Below the pieces are notes generated by a model. The model saw only the letters and a list, made by a program, of their open reading frames with translations. It ran no database searches and was not told where the DNA came from. From ANME-2 cluster archaeon (GTDB lineage: Archaea; Halobacteriota; Methanosarcinia; Methanosarcinales; Methanocomedenaceae), in contig JAKRWB010000725.1 of assembly GCA_022353185.1 (NCBI GenBank), positions 1-10,186 of the forward strand: a DNA stretch of 10,186 nt. The letters are read 5' to 3'. Shown in pieces: positions 1 to 6,572 of the stretch. The first letter of the stretch is position 1. Each line of letters begins with the position of its first letter. The translations under genes were made by a program, and so were the position numbers.

Positions 1-153
1 TCAGGGTACCGATCACTTCATCAGTGTTACTGGATATTTTCAATCAAATTTTTGTGCCCCAAATTGTGACTGGTCCCAATAAGTTTCTACAAAGACCACA
101 CCCCTCCTCAACTACCACAACTTCCTCCCCCAACAAACACAGATAATATACTG
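1..153. other. Left-edge non-coding or unassigned stretch
   Basis: No recognisable gene. Plus-strand frame 2 is open from the left edge to a TAA at 80-82 and could be the last ~26 codons of a gene outside the window (it ends in residues CDWSQ), but I do not recognise it. Bases 91-140 are strikingly rich in C and A on the plus strand, with few G. No convincing TATA box or Shine-Dalgarno sequence precedes the ATG at 154. Confidence 0.3.
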
Positions 154-402
154 ATGCCCGAGGACCCAGAGAACCCCGGACCCCTGCCCGCCATTGACCT
201 CAAAAACAAATCAGACGGCGGCAAGGGACCCCTGGGCAGACCCGACTTTTGTTCAAAAGACCCGGAGCTCGTCAAACACCTGCAAAAGATACTGGTAACA
301 CTGGGTTACGACCTGGGCACTTCCGGCCTGGAAAAAGACGGCGTGGACGGGTCCTTCGGCAAGCTCACATAAACGGCAGTAAATGATTTCCAGGAAAATA
401 AC
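154..402 (+). pseudogene. Peptidoglycan-binding-like domain protein interrupted by TAA
   Basis: A 72-codon frame opens at the ATG at 154 and stops at TAA 370-372. Residues 1-35 are a Pro/Gly/Lys-rich leader. From about residue 38 (PELVKHLQKILVTLGY) to GVDGSFGKLT it follows the PG_binding_1 pattern, where an LQ..L..LGY helix precedes a DG.FG..T..AV..FQ motif. Directly after the stop the same frame reads TAVNDFQENN, the rest of that motif, so the stop falls between FGKLT and TAVNDFQ; GAA to TAA would be a one-base change. After about 402 the frame shows no family resemblance and soon runs antisense into the next gene, so the domain's end is also missing. By hand count the open part is about 57% G+C, visibly richer than its neighbours. 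No signal peptide is visible and no ribosome site is clear. Best read as a broken gene; a short functional peptide cannot be excluded. Confidence 0.6.
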
Positions 403-453
403 CGGTGCCGTGAGGAGCCTATTAGTCATTTGGGAGTATTTTGGTATTGTATC

Positions 454-1551
454 CTATTCCTGCTTATTCTTATAAAATCGCACACCCATACTAATCACTA
501 TCAAAAGTACAATCACAACCCCTATCCAGAGTACGTTCTTGAGTTTTTCGGCTGTAGACACTGCCGGCAGGGTTTCCACTTGTATCTTGATGTTATCAGA
601 TATTCTGTCATGACCATCCACATCCTCGTACTTTATCTCACTGTTTATACCGTACATCTTGGTCGTGGCCGTTTCATCCACTTTCAGGTTGAACAGTGCA
701 ACAGCACTCTCACCCGGGGCAATGGAACCGATAAATGCCTGGTCATCGGTTGTGCTGAATGGGTCTGATGCGCTTATCCTTACTATTGCATCCTTAATTG
801 GCAGGCTTCCCACGTTCTTGTATGTAACAGAAAGCATCCCTTCTTCATCAGCCACAAGTTCGCCGCTCACATCTGTGACTTCGAACCTTGCTTCCTCTTT
901 GACCGATATTTGGATTGTGATATTCTGGCTTCCGATTTCATACCACATACCGACCTCGAGGTTTGTAATTCCAATATTTGTTTCATTATCACCACTGATC
1001 TGGATATTTTCCTGATATCCATACATAAGTGTCAACAGAAGAGGATATGTCCCGGCTTGTGCATTATTTGATATTTCTATTGTGTACTGGATTGGGTTTT
1101 CTGTCTGCTGGCCGGATGGAAGTGAACCTGCTTCCTGCTGACCGGATTTTACTTTCACGGCAGGGTCAAGTGAGGTCAAAAATCCCACAATCCCGATTGC
1201 TGTGGTCTTTTGTGCCTCATAGGACATTTCTGTTGACTGGAGTTTTTGATCAAGATCACTCGCAGGAATGGAAAGATCTTTCTCTGTTTTAAAACCTGTG
1301 ATAAATCCCTTGTTCATCAGGTTTATACTGATAGTTGTCGTATCACCTCGCGAGAATTCGGTGTCACCGAGTACAGTCGCAGTCAGGTTCGGACCACCGT
1401 AGACTGTATAGTAATTCTCCCCGATATCAAAGTATTCAGGGAATGCAGCCTGAGCAGGCATTGCTGTAAGTATAAGCAATGCTGCTATCAATGGCAGCAT
1501 TTTTTTAATATTTGAATTTGAATTTGTATTTATCCTGGTTTTTATTTTCAT
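454..1551 (-). CDS. COG1361 S-layer-like surface protein, membrane anchored (paralogue B)
   Basis: A 365-residue protein of the archaeal COG1361 (S-layer-like/NEW3-CARDB) type. Residues 1-35 form a signal peptide: a basic, Asn/Ser-rich n-region (KIKTRINTNSNSNIKK), a hydrophobic core and a likely cleavage after PAQA. The body is beta-rich and secreted, with several N-X-S/T sequons. Its C-terminal third holds an Ig-like unit (FEVTDVSGELVADEEG, then NVGSLPIKDAIVR, then IAPGES) shared with the upstream paralogue. The last ~27 residues are a membrane helix (VLWIGVVIVLLIVISMGVRF) with a short basic cytoplasmic tail, so most of the protein faces outside. ATG at 1551 is chosen because GAGGG at 1558-1562 lies 6 bases upstream; the frame is open to 1593, but that would overlap the previous gene. 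It is last in the transporter operon, 25 bases after the paralogue. Function is inferred: a surface or adaptor partner of the RND pump. No enzyme motif is seen. Confidence 0.8.
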   Translation of the reverse strand: MKIKTRINTNSNSNIKKMLPLIAALLILTAMPAQAAFPEYFDIGENYYTVYGGPNLTATVLGDTEFSRGDTTTISINLMNKGFITGFKTEKDLSIPASDLDQKLQSTEMSYEAQKTTAIGIVGFLTSLDPAVKVKSGQQEAGSLPSGQQTENPIQYTIEISNNAQAGTYPLLLTLMYGYQENIQISGDNETNIGITNLEVGMWYEIGSQNITIQISVKEEARFEVTDVSGELVADEEGMLSVTYKNVGSLPIKDAIVRISASDPFSTTDDQAFIGSIAPGESAVALFNLKVDETATTKMYGINSEIKYEDVDGHDRISDNIKIQVETLPAVSTAEKLKNVLWIGVVIVLLIVISMGVRFYKNKQE

Positions 1552-1576
1552 GCCAATCCCTCTTAAGATATAAATT

Positions 1577-2725
1577 TCATTTGTACTTCTCAATATTCAG
1601 TATAAACTTTATTATCATATAAATGCCCAAAATGATGACACCGCCAAGTGCCCATGTACCGGCACCGATCTTGTCAGGGGCAGGATCAAGCGGAACGCTG
1701 ATTTTCAGGTTCTCTGAAAACGCGGTGTTGTCGTTTTCATCAATGTACTTGATCTCACTGTCAATCCCATACTCTTTCACAAGCGTGTTTCGATCTGCTG
1801 TGGCTTCAAAGGACACGGTTTTACTCTCTCCCGGCTCAATCGTGCCAAGCCGTAGTACAGGTTGTTCAATACTGAGTGGTTTCATAACAACCACACGAAC
1901 AACTGCATCCTTGGCAGCAATTTCCCCGACATTCATGTATGTGACATTTATCACACCGGAATTCCCTGCAGTGAGATGACCTGAAACATCCGTAATTTTA
2001 AATTTTGTTGCACCTTTGACAAAGATGGGGATGATCAAAGTCTTGTTTGCGCTCTTGTAATTTGTTGTATGGTCAAGACCTGTTATACCAAGTCGAAACA
2101 CTTCGTTTGTGGTCATACGTACATCGCTTTGGTATTCGTATGAAACCGGAAGTTGAAGATAATAAGCACCTGCCGGGGTATGGTCTGAAATTGTGATGGC
2201 ATATATCAGCGGATTGTCCGGCAACTTTCCAGGTGCGAGTTTTTTCATGGCACGTATCGATGCAACCGGATCAATGTCAATGTATGGAGTAGTGGAAACC
2301 AACTCAGCCTTTATGCCAATGGCTATTGTGCGCATAGTCTCATATTGCAGCTCTTTCAATGAAATGGCATGTTTTTTCTCATCCGTGCCAACACTTGTAT
2401 CGGATTTGAATCCGTACAGCACTCCTTTATTTACAAGATTTATGCGAATCTGTGCAGTTTCTCCACGTTCAAATTCATAGTCTCCGAGTAAGGAGGCGTA
2501 AAGGTCAGGTTCACCATAACTTTTGTAATAGTTTGTCGAGAATACATAATTTGGTGGTATAAACTCTTTTACGTTTTCGGATGAATCGTCAGATGAATCT
2601 TCAGCTGATACCATTGGCACCATAACCATAAAAATGAGAGTGAATACGCCAATTAGATTTAACGATCTTCTAACTCTATGGACATTGCCATTACTGTTAC
2701 TATTACAACTACAACTACAATTCAT
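1577..2725 (-). CDS. COG1361 S-layer-like surface protein, membrane anchored (paralogue A)
   Basis: A 382-residue paralogue of the next gene downstream. It has the same layout: signal peptide (residues 1-41, likely cleavage after PMVSA), an acidic Asp/Ser stretch, a long extracytoplasmic beta-rich region, an Ig-like COG1361 unit (FKITDVSGHLTAGNSG, NVGEIAAKDAVVR, IEPGES) and a C-terminal membrane helix at about 357-377 ending in IEKYK. The n-region is odd: MNCSCSCNSNSNGN, encoded by short tandem repeats, before the basic HRVRR. Both paralogues share the pattern NYY..YG.P.L.A..LGD.EF.RG near the mature N-terminus, so they arose by duplication. ATG at 2725 sits 6 bases after the transporter stop; the candidate Shine-Dalgarno GGAG (2737-2740) lies inside the end of the transporter gene, 11 bases upstream, which suggests coupled translation. 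Role unknown; the operon position suggests an accessory or adaptor to the RND transporter. Confidence 0.8.
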   Translation of the reverse strand: MNCSCSCNSNSNGNVHRVRRSLNLIGVFTLIFMVMVPMVSAEDSSDDSSENVKEFIPPNYVFSTNYYKSYGEPDLYASLLGDYEFERGETAQIRINLVNKGVLYGFKSDTSVGTDEKKHAISLKELQYETMRTIAIGIKAELVSTTPYIDIDPVASIRAMKKLAPGKLPDNPLIYAITISDHTPAGAYYLQLPVSYEYQSDVRMTTNEVFRLGITGLDHTTNYKSANKTLIIPIFVKGATKFKITDVSGHLTAGNSGVINVTYMNVGEIAAKDAVVRVVVMKPLSIEQPVLRLGTIEPGESKTVSFEATADRNTLVKEYGIDSEIKYIDENDNTAFSENLKISVPLDPAPDKIGAGTWALGGVIILGIYMIIKFILNIEKYK

Positions 2726-2731
2726 TGGATA

Positions 2732-5101
2732 TCAATCTCCGATGTATGGTACATGTTCACCTGTTTTAGTACGTCTATTTGAAATATTCTTACTTTTCAT
2801 ATTGTCTCGCCACGTGTCAAGTAGAACCATCACAGGCGGGAACACGATGAACGTAGCAAGAAGTGCCAGCGCTACATCCATTACAGTCACAAGACCAAAA
2901 TTACTGGTCATGGAGAATGGTGATGCAATAAGTGCAGAGAAACCAAACATGGTTGTAAGACCCGATGGAATTATCGCTTTTCCTATTTTTGCACTTGCTT
3001 CACGCATAGCATCGACAGGAGCCAATCCTTTTTCCTTCTCTTCATAATAGCGTTCCATCATAAGTATCGCATATTCCGATCCCACTCCAAGTATCAGGGC
3101 ACCGAGTGTGGCTGTCATGGGTGTGTATTCCAGTCCTGAGTAATACATGATTCCACCAGCCCATCCTATTACCATGAACATTGTAACAACGGGTGTGAAG
3201 GCTTTGACCCAATTGCGATATATCACAAGCAGTCCACCAAATACCAATACAAGCCCAAGAAATGTCATTGCAACTCTTCCTGACGTGAGTGAAGTGATTA
3301 CTTCTGTAAACACAACTGAAGTGCCTGTTACTGTAACAAATACACCCGGTGGCGGCGGCATCCATGCAATATCATGTCTTACAACTTCAACCAGTTCCTC
3401 AACGCCTGTAAGACCAATATCAGCAACGGCATTTCCAATTTCCAGATTCATCAAAAGCATATTATTGCCGTGTATGAATCGTTTTTTCCGCATTTCCGGG
3501 ATCTGGTCATACAATCTTGCGATGTCTTCATTGTTATCAGGAATTGTGCCGCCATTCATTGATTTTATTATAGGGGCAATACTGGATGCACTATATATGT
3601 TACTTCTACCCTCCACTTCATGTGCGCTAAATTCATCCATCCATCTAAGAAGGTTCGGATCAGTGGCATCATCGGTTTTTATGATGAGGTTGAGAGCGTC
3701 TGTTCCACCTGTTATGTCCGCAAGATGACCAAGGTCGATCAACGCCGGCATGTCCTGAGGTACGAATGTTTTCACGTCTGTCTGGATTGGTACAAACGAA
3801 TCCACGTACAACCCTGAAACACACAGAATCGCCGCAATACCAATTATTATAAAAGGATGTTTAGTTGTTAATTTGGATGTGCTTTCAAGCAAATGTCCAA
3901 GTTTATCTGGTTGTTTGCCTGTATTTTCAGCATCGGGTGTTGCAATTCCGGAAGCTGTGGATGAAGTGGTATTTTTAGATTTGAATCCGTCACGCCGGTT
4001 TTTCCTGCCAATCGTGTCGAGACCATATATTAGAGCCACACCAACAAAAAGAGATGCAAGGAAACACATTATAATTCCTATGAGAAGTAGTTTTGCAAAA
4101 TCCTGTATCATGGGAACTGAGGATGTGAAAAGCGAAAAAAATCCAAGACCCGTGATTATCATTGCGGTAAGTACAGCAGGACCGGTGTGTTTGATGGTCT
4201 GTATTACGGCTTTTGCTTCATCGGGTTCACGCTCAAGTTCTTCTTCGATCCGGTTGTGAAACTGTATTGCATAATCAATCCCAAGTCCGATAAGGATCGG
4301 GAAAGCGGACATGGATACCATACTGAGCGGTATTTTCAGGTATCCCATTGCACCGAATGTGTACACGATCCCAAGTAGTACGATCGGGAGTGGCAAAAGT
4401 TTCCACCTTACGTGTCTGAATACAAGATAAAGTACTATGAACATTAAAATAATTGATATCAAAAGCAGTGGTGCCATGCTTGTCTGCATTTCATGTTCCA
4501 TTGCAATTGAAAAGGCAGGGTCGCCTGTTACTATGATATTATAATCAGGTGGAAATTCTGAGATTAAGGCTGCAATTTCGGTTTCACGCAGGACTTCTTT
4601 CATCTGCGGTTCGGTTGCGTCACCTGCCATCTCTATAAAGATAATTGTGTGTGTGTCATCCGGCAGGATTACTTCAAAATCAGAAGAGTGGCTTGATACT
4701 ATTGCATCAATTTCGTCTCTGCTATCAGGCATTTCATATCTGCCTGTCATCTGGTAGTTAAAATTCTTTATAGCAGATACTGCACTTGAAGTGCCAACAA
4801 CGTTTCGTGTGTTCTTTGATTGTTGTTCCAGCCTGTCAACTGCCTGCAGAACCTCTGCGCTTTTGACATCTTCACCTTCAATTATTACAACAATTGATTG
4901 AGTGAAAAATATCCTGAGATATAGGTGGTCAAAATCCTGATACAATTTTGAAGTTTTCTCGACAAATGTCTCAGTTCCTGATTCCATATTTATATGCTGT
5001 GCACCCTGTCCGGCAACTACAATGAGCAGGATTGCTATCAGGATGATGGGTAGCGTGTTATATTCTATGAATATCCCTAATTTCTCAAAGAATTTTTTAA
5101 T
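2732..5101 (-). CDS. HAE3/MMPL-family RND transporter (archaeal)
   Basis: An RND-superfamily membrane transporter of the archaeal hydrophobe/amphiphile efflux-3 (MMPL-like) type, expected to use the proton gradient to move lipids, amphiphiles or drugs; the substrate is unknown. From the ATG at 4987 there are 751 residues, but the first membrane helix (LPIILIAILLIVVAG) is encoded upstream, giving about 789 residues from ATT 5099-5101. Numbering from ATG 4987: an extracellular domain at 1-170; helices near 172-190, 197-215, 222-238, 268-288, 297-322 and 377-395; a second extracellular domain at 396-570; helices near 571-590, 594-614, 622-640, 670-690 and 698-724. With helix 1 this is the 6+6 duplicated RND plan. 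Each half has the paired motif at the fourth helix: GIDYAIQFHNRIEEE at 236-250 and GSEYAILMMERYYEE at 636-650. A Ser/Thr-rich linker (335-360) joins the halves. First gene of the operon, opposite tetR. Confidence 0.9.
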   Translation of the reverse strand: MKKFFEKLGIFIEYNTLPIILIAILLIVVAGQGAQHINMESGTETFVEKTSKLYQDFDHLYLRIFFTQSIVVIIEGEDVKSAEVLQAVDRLEQQSKNTRNVVGTSSAVSAIKNFNYQMTGRYEMPDSRDEIDAIVSSHSSDFEVILPDDTHTIIFIEMAGDATEPQMKEVLRETEIAALISEFPPDYNIIVTGDPAFSIAMEHEMQTSMAPLLLISIILMFIVLYLVFRHVRWKLLPLPIVLLGIVYTFGAMGYLKIPLSMVSMSAFPILIGLGIDYAIQFHNRIEEELEREPDEAKAVIQTIKHTGPAVLTAMIITGLGFFSLFTSSVPMIQDFAKLLLIGIIMCFLASLFVGVALIYGLDTIGRKNRRDGFKSKNTTSSTASGIATPDAENTGKQPDKLGHLLESTSKLTTKHPFIIIGIAAILCVSGLYVDSFVPIQTDVKTFVPQDMPALIDLGHLADITGGTDALNLIIKTDDATDPNLLRWMDEFSAHEVEGRSNIYSASSIAPIIKSMNGGTIPDNNEDIARLYDQIPEMRKKRFIHGNNMLLMNLEIGNAVADIGLTGVEELVEVVRHDIAWMPPPPGVFVTVTGTSVVFTEVITSLTSGRVAMTFLGLVLVFGGLLVIYRNWVKAFTPVVTMFMVIGWAGGIMYYSGLEYTPMTATLGALILGVGSEYAILMMERYYEEKEKGLAPVDAMREASAKIGKAIIPSGLTTMFGFSALIASPFSMTSNFGLVTVMDVALALLATFIVFPPVMVLLDTWRDNMKSKNISNRRTKTGEHVPYIGD

Positions 5102-5114
5102 TTTTATGTCTCCT
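5099..5114 (-). promoter_or_regulatory. Shine-Dalgarno and probable ATT start of the RND gene
   Basis: AGGAG at 5110-5114 lies 8 bases before an ATT codon at 5099-5101 on the minus strand. The following residues, KKFFEKLGIF, then a proline and helix 1, resemble the usual N-terminus of this family. Between the upstream stop (5174-5176) and ATG 4985-4987 I translated every codon and found no ATG, GTG or TTG. Either translation starts at ATT (or ATA 5105-5107, which is too close to the Shine-Dalgarno), or an original ATG has been mutated or miscalled. Confidence 0.55.
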
Positions 5115-5170
5115 GTCGCCGTTTTATCAAAAATGACTTGAAAATTTATCCCGCATGGATAGATGGGTGA

Positions 5171-5188
5171 TATTTATTTAAGCCTATT
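5171..5188 (-). promoter_or_regulatory. Candidate TATA/BRE promoter of the RND operon
   Basis: On the minus strand CTTAAATAAATA (5171-5182) fits an archaeal TATA box, with AAATAGG just upstream in the BRE position. A start of transcription about 25 bases downstream would fall near 5146-5152, giving a leader of roughly 45-50 bases to the ATT start. The two-site operator cluster lies immediately upstream. Assigned by pattern only. Confidence 0.45.
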
Positions 5189-5194
5189 TGACAG

Positions 5195-5222
5195 TGACTA
5201 TGGTCATTTGTGACTGGGGTCA
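5195..5222. promoter_or_regulatory. Operator cluster 1 (two TGAC dyads) by the RND promoter
   Basis: Two 12-base dyads, TGACTATGGTCA at 5195-5206 and TGACTGGGGTCA at 5211-5222, start 16 bases apart. Both keep TGAC and GTCA half-sites around four variable bases and match the perfect palindrome near tetR (5323-5334). The 16-base spacing is one and a half helical turns, or about the footprint of one dimer next to another. Very likely bound by the divergent TetR regulator; this is inferred from position and symmetry. Confidence 0.65.
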
Positions 5223-5297
5223 TAAAATGGCCATATTATATTTAAAGATGCTGGAGATGCACAATATAATAACGGTACAAATGCCACCACCAATACC

Positions 5298-5305
5298 ATT
5301 AAATA
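5298..5305 (+). promoter_or_regulatory. Candidate TATA box of tetR
   Basis: ATTAAATA sits directly before the three-site operator cluster. It would place transcription start near 5327-5332, inside the central palindrome, a classic autorepression layout. A rival TATA-like stretch, TATATTTAAAG at 5237-5247, would give a leader of over 100 bases carrying all three sites. The sequence does not decide between them. Confidence 0.35.
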
Positions 5306-5351
5306 CGACTGTAGTCAAACTGTGACTATAGTCATATTTGACCAATAGTCA
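5306..5351. promoter_or_regulatory. Operator cluster 2 (three TGAC dyads) before tetR
   Basis: Three dyads follow one another: CGACTGTAGTCA (5306-5317, two changes from the best site), the perfect palindrome TGACTATAGTCA (5323-5334) and TGACCAATAGTCA (5339-5351, one extra central base). Starts are 17 and 16 bases apart. The last site ends 33 bases before the tetR start codon, so the cluster likely covers the tetR promoter and start region. TetR-family dimers bind such palindromes; assignment to this TetR is by position. Confidence 0.7.
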
Positions 5352-5384
5352 CTGATGGTTGCTAAATGTTAGGAAGATGATTCC

Positions 5385-5993
5385 ATGTCCCTGCGTGAAA
5401 AAAAGAAAATCGAGACCAAAAATAAAATCTTTGAGGTATCTGGAAGATTGTTCAAAGAAAAGGGGTTCGAAAATACGACCATTGATGAGGTCACAAAGGA
5501 AGCAGGTATTGCGAAAGGCACATTTTTCAATTATTTTCCAACTAAAGAGGCACTCTTATTATATTTTGGGGAGCAAAAGGAAGCGTTGATCTATGGCCTT
5601 ATTGAAAATGAATCGATGAAAAACCTTTCAATAAAGGAAAAGGTAAAGAATATACTGGTTTTTATTGCAGAAAGCTGTGAAAAAGACAAAGAACTCACAA
5701 AACTCCTGATATTTGAATCTACAAAGTGTATGGTTCAGCCGTGTGTGGTACCTGATGATGAAAAATGTAAAGATAAAATTCACCGCCTGACTAAAATCAT
5801 ATGCGTTCTACTTGAAGAGGGTGCAAAAAATGGTGACATAAAAAGTAATATTGATGTTAAGAAAGCAGCTGAAATCATATCAGGTGTTCATTTTCATTCA
5901 TTGATAGTTTGGTTGAAGTCAGAGAGTGATATATCTTTTTCCGATGATATCTCTGTAAAGATAGATATGCTATTCGAAGGCATTGGGGTTTGA
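5385..5993 (+). CDS. TetR/AcrR-family transcriptional regulator
   Basis: A 202-residue regulator of normal TetR length. The N-terminal DNA-binding domain covers about residues 8-56, with the typical AGRLF-like stretch (EVSGRLFKEKGFENTTIDEV) and helix-turn-helix TIDEVTKEAGIAKGTFFNYFPTKEAL at 32-57 (recognition helix around KGTFFNYF). Residues 70-200 form the ligand-binding and dimerisation domain, which resembles no specific subfamily I can name. It carries five cysteines (98, 115, 120, 128, 140), three of them within CMVQPC....... C, an unusual density for the family. ATG at 5385 has AGGAAG at 5371-5376, 8 bases upstream. It is transcribed divergently from the RND/COG1361 operon and surrounded by palindromic sites, so it most likely represses that operon and itself, with an exported amphiphile as inducer. 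The gene is AT-rich. Confidence 0.92.
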   Translation: MSLREKKKIETKNKIFEVSGRLFKEKGFENTTIDEVTKEAGIAKGTFFNYFPTKEALLLYFGEQKEALIYGLIENESMKNLSIKEKVKNILVFIAESCEKDKELTKLLIFESTKCMVQPCVVPDDEKCKDKIHRLTKIICVLLEEGAKNGDIKSNIDVKKAAEIISGVHFHSLIVWLKSESDISFSDDISVKIDMLFEGIGV

Positions 5994-6011
5994 GTATAGA
6001 TTACCTGAAAC

Positions 6012-6050
6012 TCTTTTTTGATAAAGATGCTTCAATATCTTTCGGTTTTT
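6012..6050 (+). terminator. T-rich candidate terminator of tetR
   Basis: T6 at 6014-6019 and T5 at 6046-6050 lie 21 and 53 bases after the tetR stop. Archaeal RNA polymerase commonly stops at T-runs without a hairpin. Evidence is composition only. Confidence 0.35.
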
Positions 6051-6173
6051 GTTAGTACTTAAAGCAGGCATTGTTCTAAAAATCAGTTGTTTTGTTGACA
6101 CCGACTTTAGGTAAAATCAGTGTTCGTACATACACCTTATTGCAAGAGCAACAAAAAAAAATGTATCTTGCCG

Positions 6174-6190
6174 CCTACTCGAAAAGTAGG
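6174..6190. repeat. Small perfect hairpin CCTACT-CGAAA-AGTAGG
   Basis: Six-base arms CCTACT (6174-6179) and AGTAGG (6185-6190) around a five-base loop. No T-run follows on the plus strand. On the minus strand TTTTTTTTT (complement of the A-run at 6152-6160) follows 13 bases beyond the stem, so it could end minus-strand transcription, although no minus-strand gene points at it nearby. Role unknown. Confidence 0.3.
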
Positions 6191-6209
6191 TCGAGAGGGA
6201 TAACAAATA

Positions 6210-6260
6210 CTGTGTCTGAAAATATAAAAAGACACAGATTTCACTGATTTACACAGATTT
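6210..6260. repeat. Inverted repeat fused to a three-unit direct repeat
   Basis: CTGTGTCT (6210-6217) and AGACACAG (6230-6237) are perfect 8-base inverted arms around a 12-base A-rich loop. The right arm merges into three imperfect direct units: ACACAGATTT (6232-6241), CACTGATTT (6242-6250) and ACACAGATTT (6251-6260). Similar ACAGATTT-type runs occur in intergenic regions of many prokaryotic genomes, as I recall; no function is assigned. Confidence 0.5.
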
Positions 6261-6338
6261 GTAGTCGCATCTGCATCTGATATATTCATTAGAATAAGTG
6301 GATTTTAGAACTGTGCAGTCAATCTTATTCGAATAGGT

Positions 6339-6572
6339 GTGGTCCATAAGGATGCTTCAGGCACAGTGGAATTAATACATGCAGCTACCAAATCTGGATT
6401 TAGTGTAATAGGGGGCGGCCACAGCGCTGCAGTAGTTCAACAATTGGGTATGGATTTAAGGTTGGACCATGTATCCACGGGCGGCGAGGTGTGTATCAAT
6501 TTCCTTGCAGGGGAGAAACTGCCCGGGAAAGAGGCTTTGAAAGAGGCGGCGGCCAGATACCGGGCACATTAG
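6339..6572 (+). pseudogene. pgk: C-terminal fragment of archaeal phosphoglycerate kinase
   Basis: Only the last ~75 of about 400 residues of phosphoglycerate kinase remain. The segment GTVELIHAATKSGFSVIGGGH carries the family's GGGH-type nucleotide-binding turn. LDHVSTGGEVCINFLAGEKL matches the conserved DHISTGGGA..NFLAG.. LPG block, and EALKEAAARYR is the usual ending before the stop (TAG 6570-6572). The GTG at 6339 is only the first possible initiator; homology begins near 6345-6360, and the frame runs back to a TAG at 6306-6308 through non-homologous sequence. The GGGA of the family reads GGEV here, a change in a normally invariant spot that suggests relaxed selection. Without the N-terminal domain it cannot bind 3-phosphoglycerate or catalyse ATP formation, so it is a remnant of a duplication or rearrangement. 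No promoter or ribosome site is seen. Confidence 0.8.

Larger units (their letters stand above)
5994..6308. other. Intergenic stretch after tetR with small repeats
   Basis: No coding signal supports a gene here. The stretch holds T-runs after tetR, an A9 run near 6152-6160, a small perfect hairpin at 6174-6190, an 8-base inverted repeat at 6210-6237 and a three-unit direct repeat at 6232-6260. A seven-base inverted pair (GAATAAG 6292-6298 and CTTATTC 6324-6330) straddles the edge of the phosphoglycerate kinase remnant. No tRNA, rRNA or CRISPR array is visible. Confidence 0.5.

Noticed and set aside
1..43. Short minus-strand frame from a TTG at 43 running off the left edge (KISSNTDEVIGTL)
   Set aside because: Only 14 codons, with no ribosome site and a non-ATG start; too little to support a gene.
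3147..3728. 193-codon plus-strand open frame
   Set aside because: It is fully antisense to the transporter's second extracellular domain, with low-complexity Ser/Thr/Pro composition typical of shadow frames.
5994..6338. CRISPR array or tRNA in the repeat-bearing gap
   Set aside because: The repeats are 9-10 bases with no spacers, and no cloverleaf with a T-loop motif is visible.
6570..6572. TAG between the pgk and FG-GAP pieces read as pyrrolysine, making one fusion protein
   Set aside because: Phosphoglycerate kinase normally ends just there (EAAARYR plus a few residues), and TAG also ends gdhA and the second COG1361 gene at expected lengths in this window, so TAG acts as a stop.
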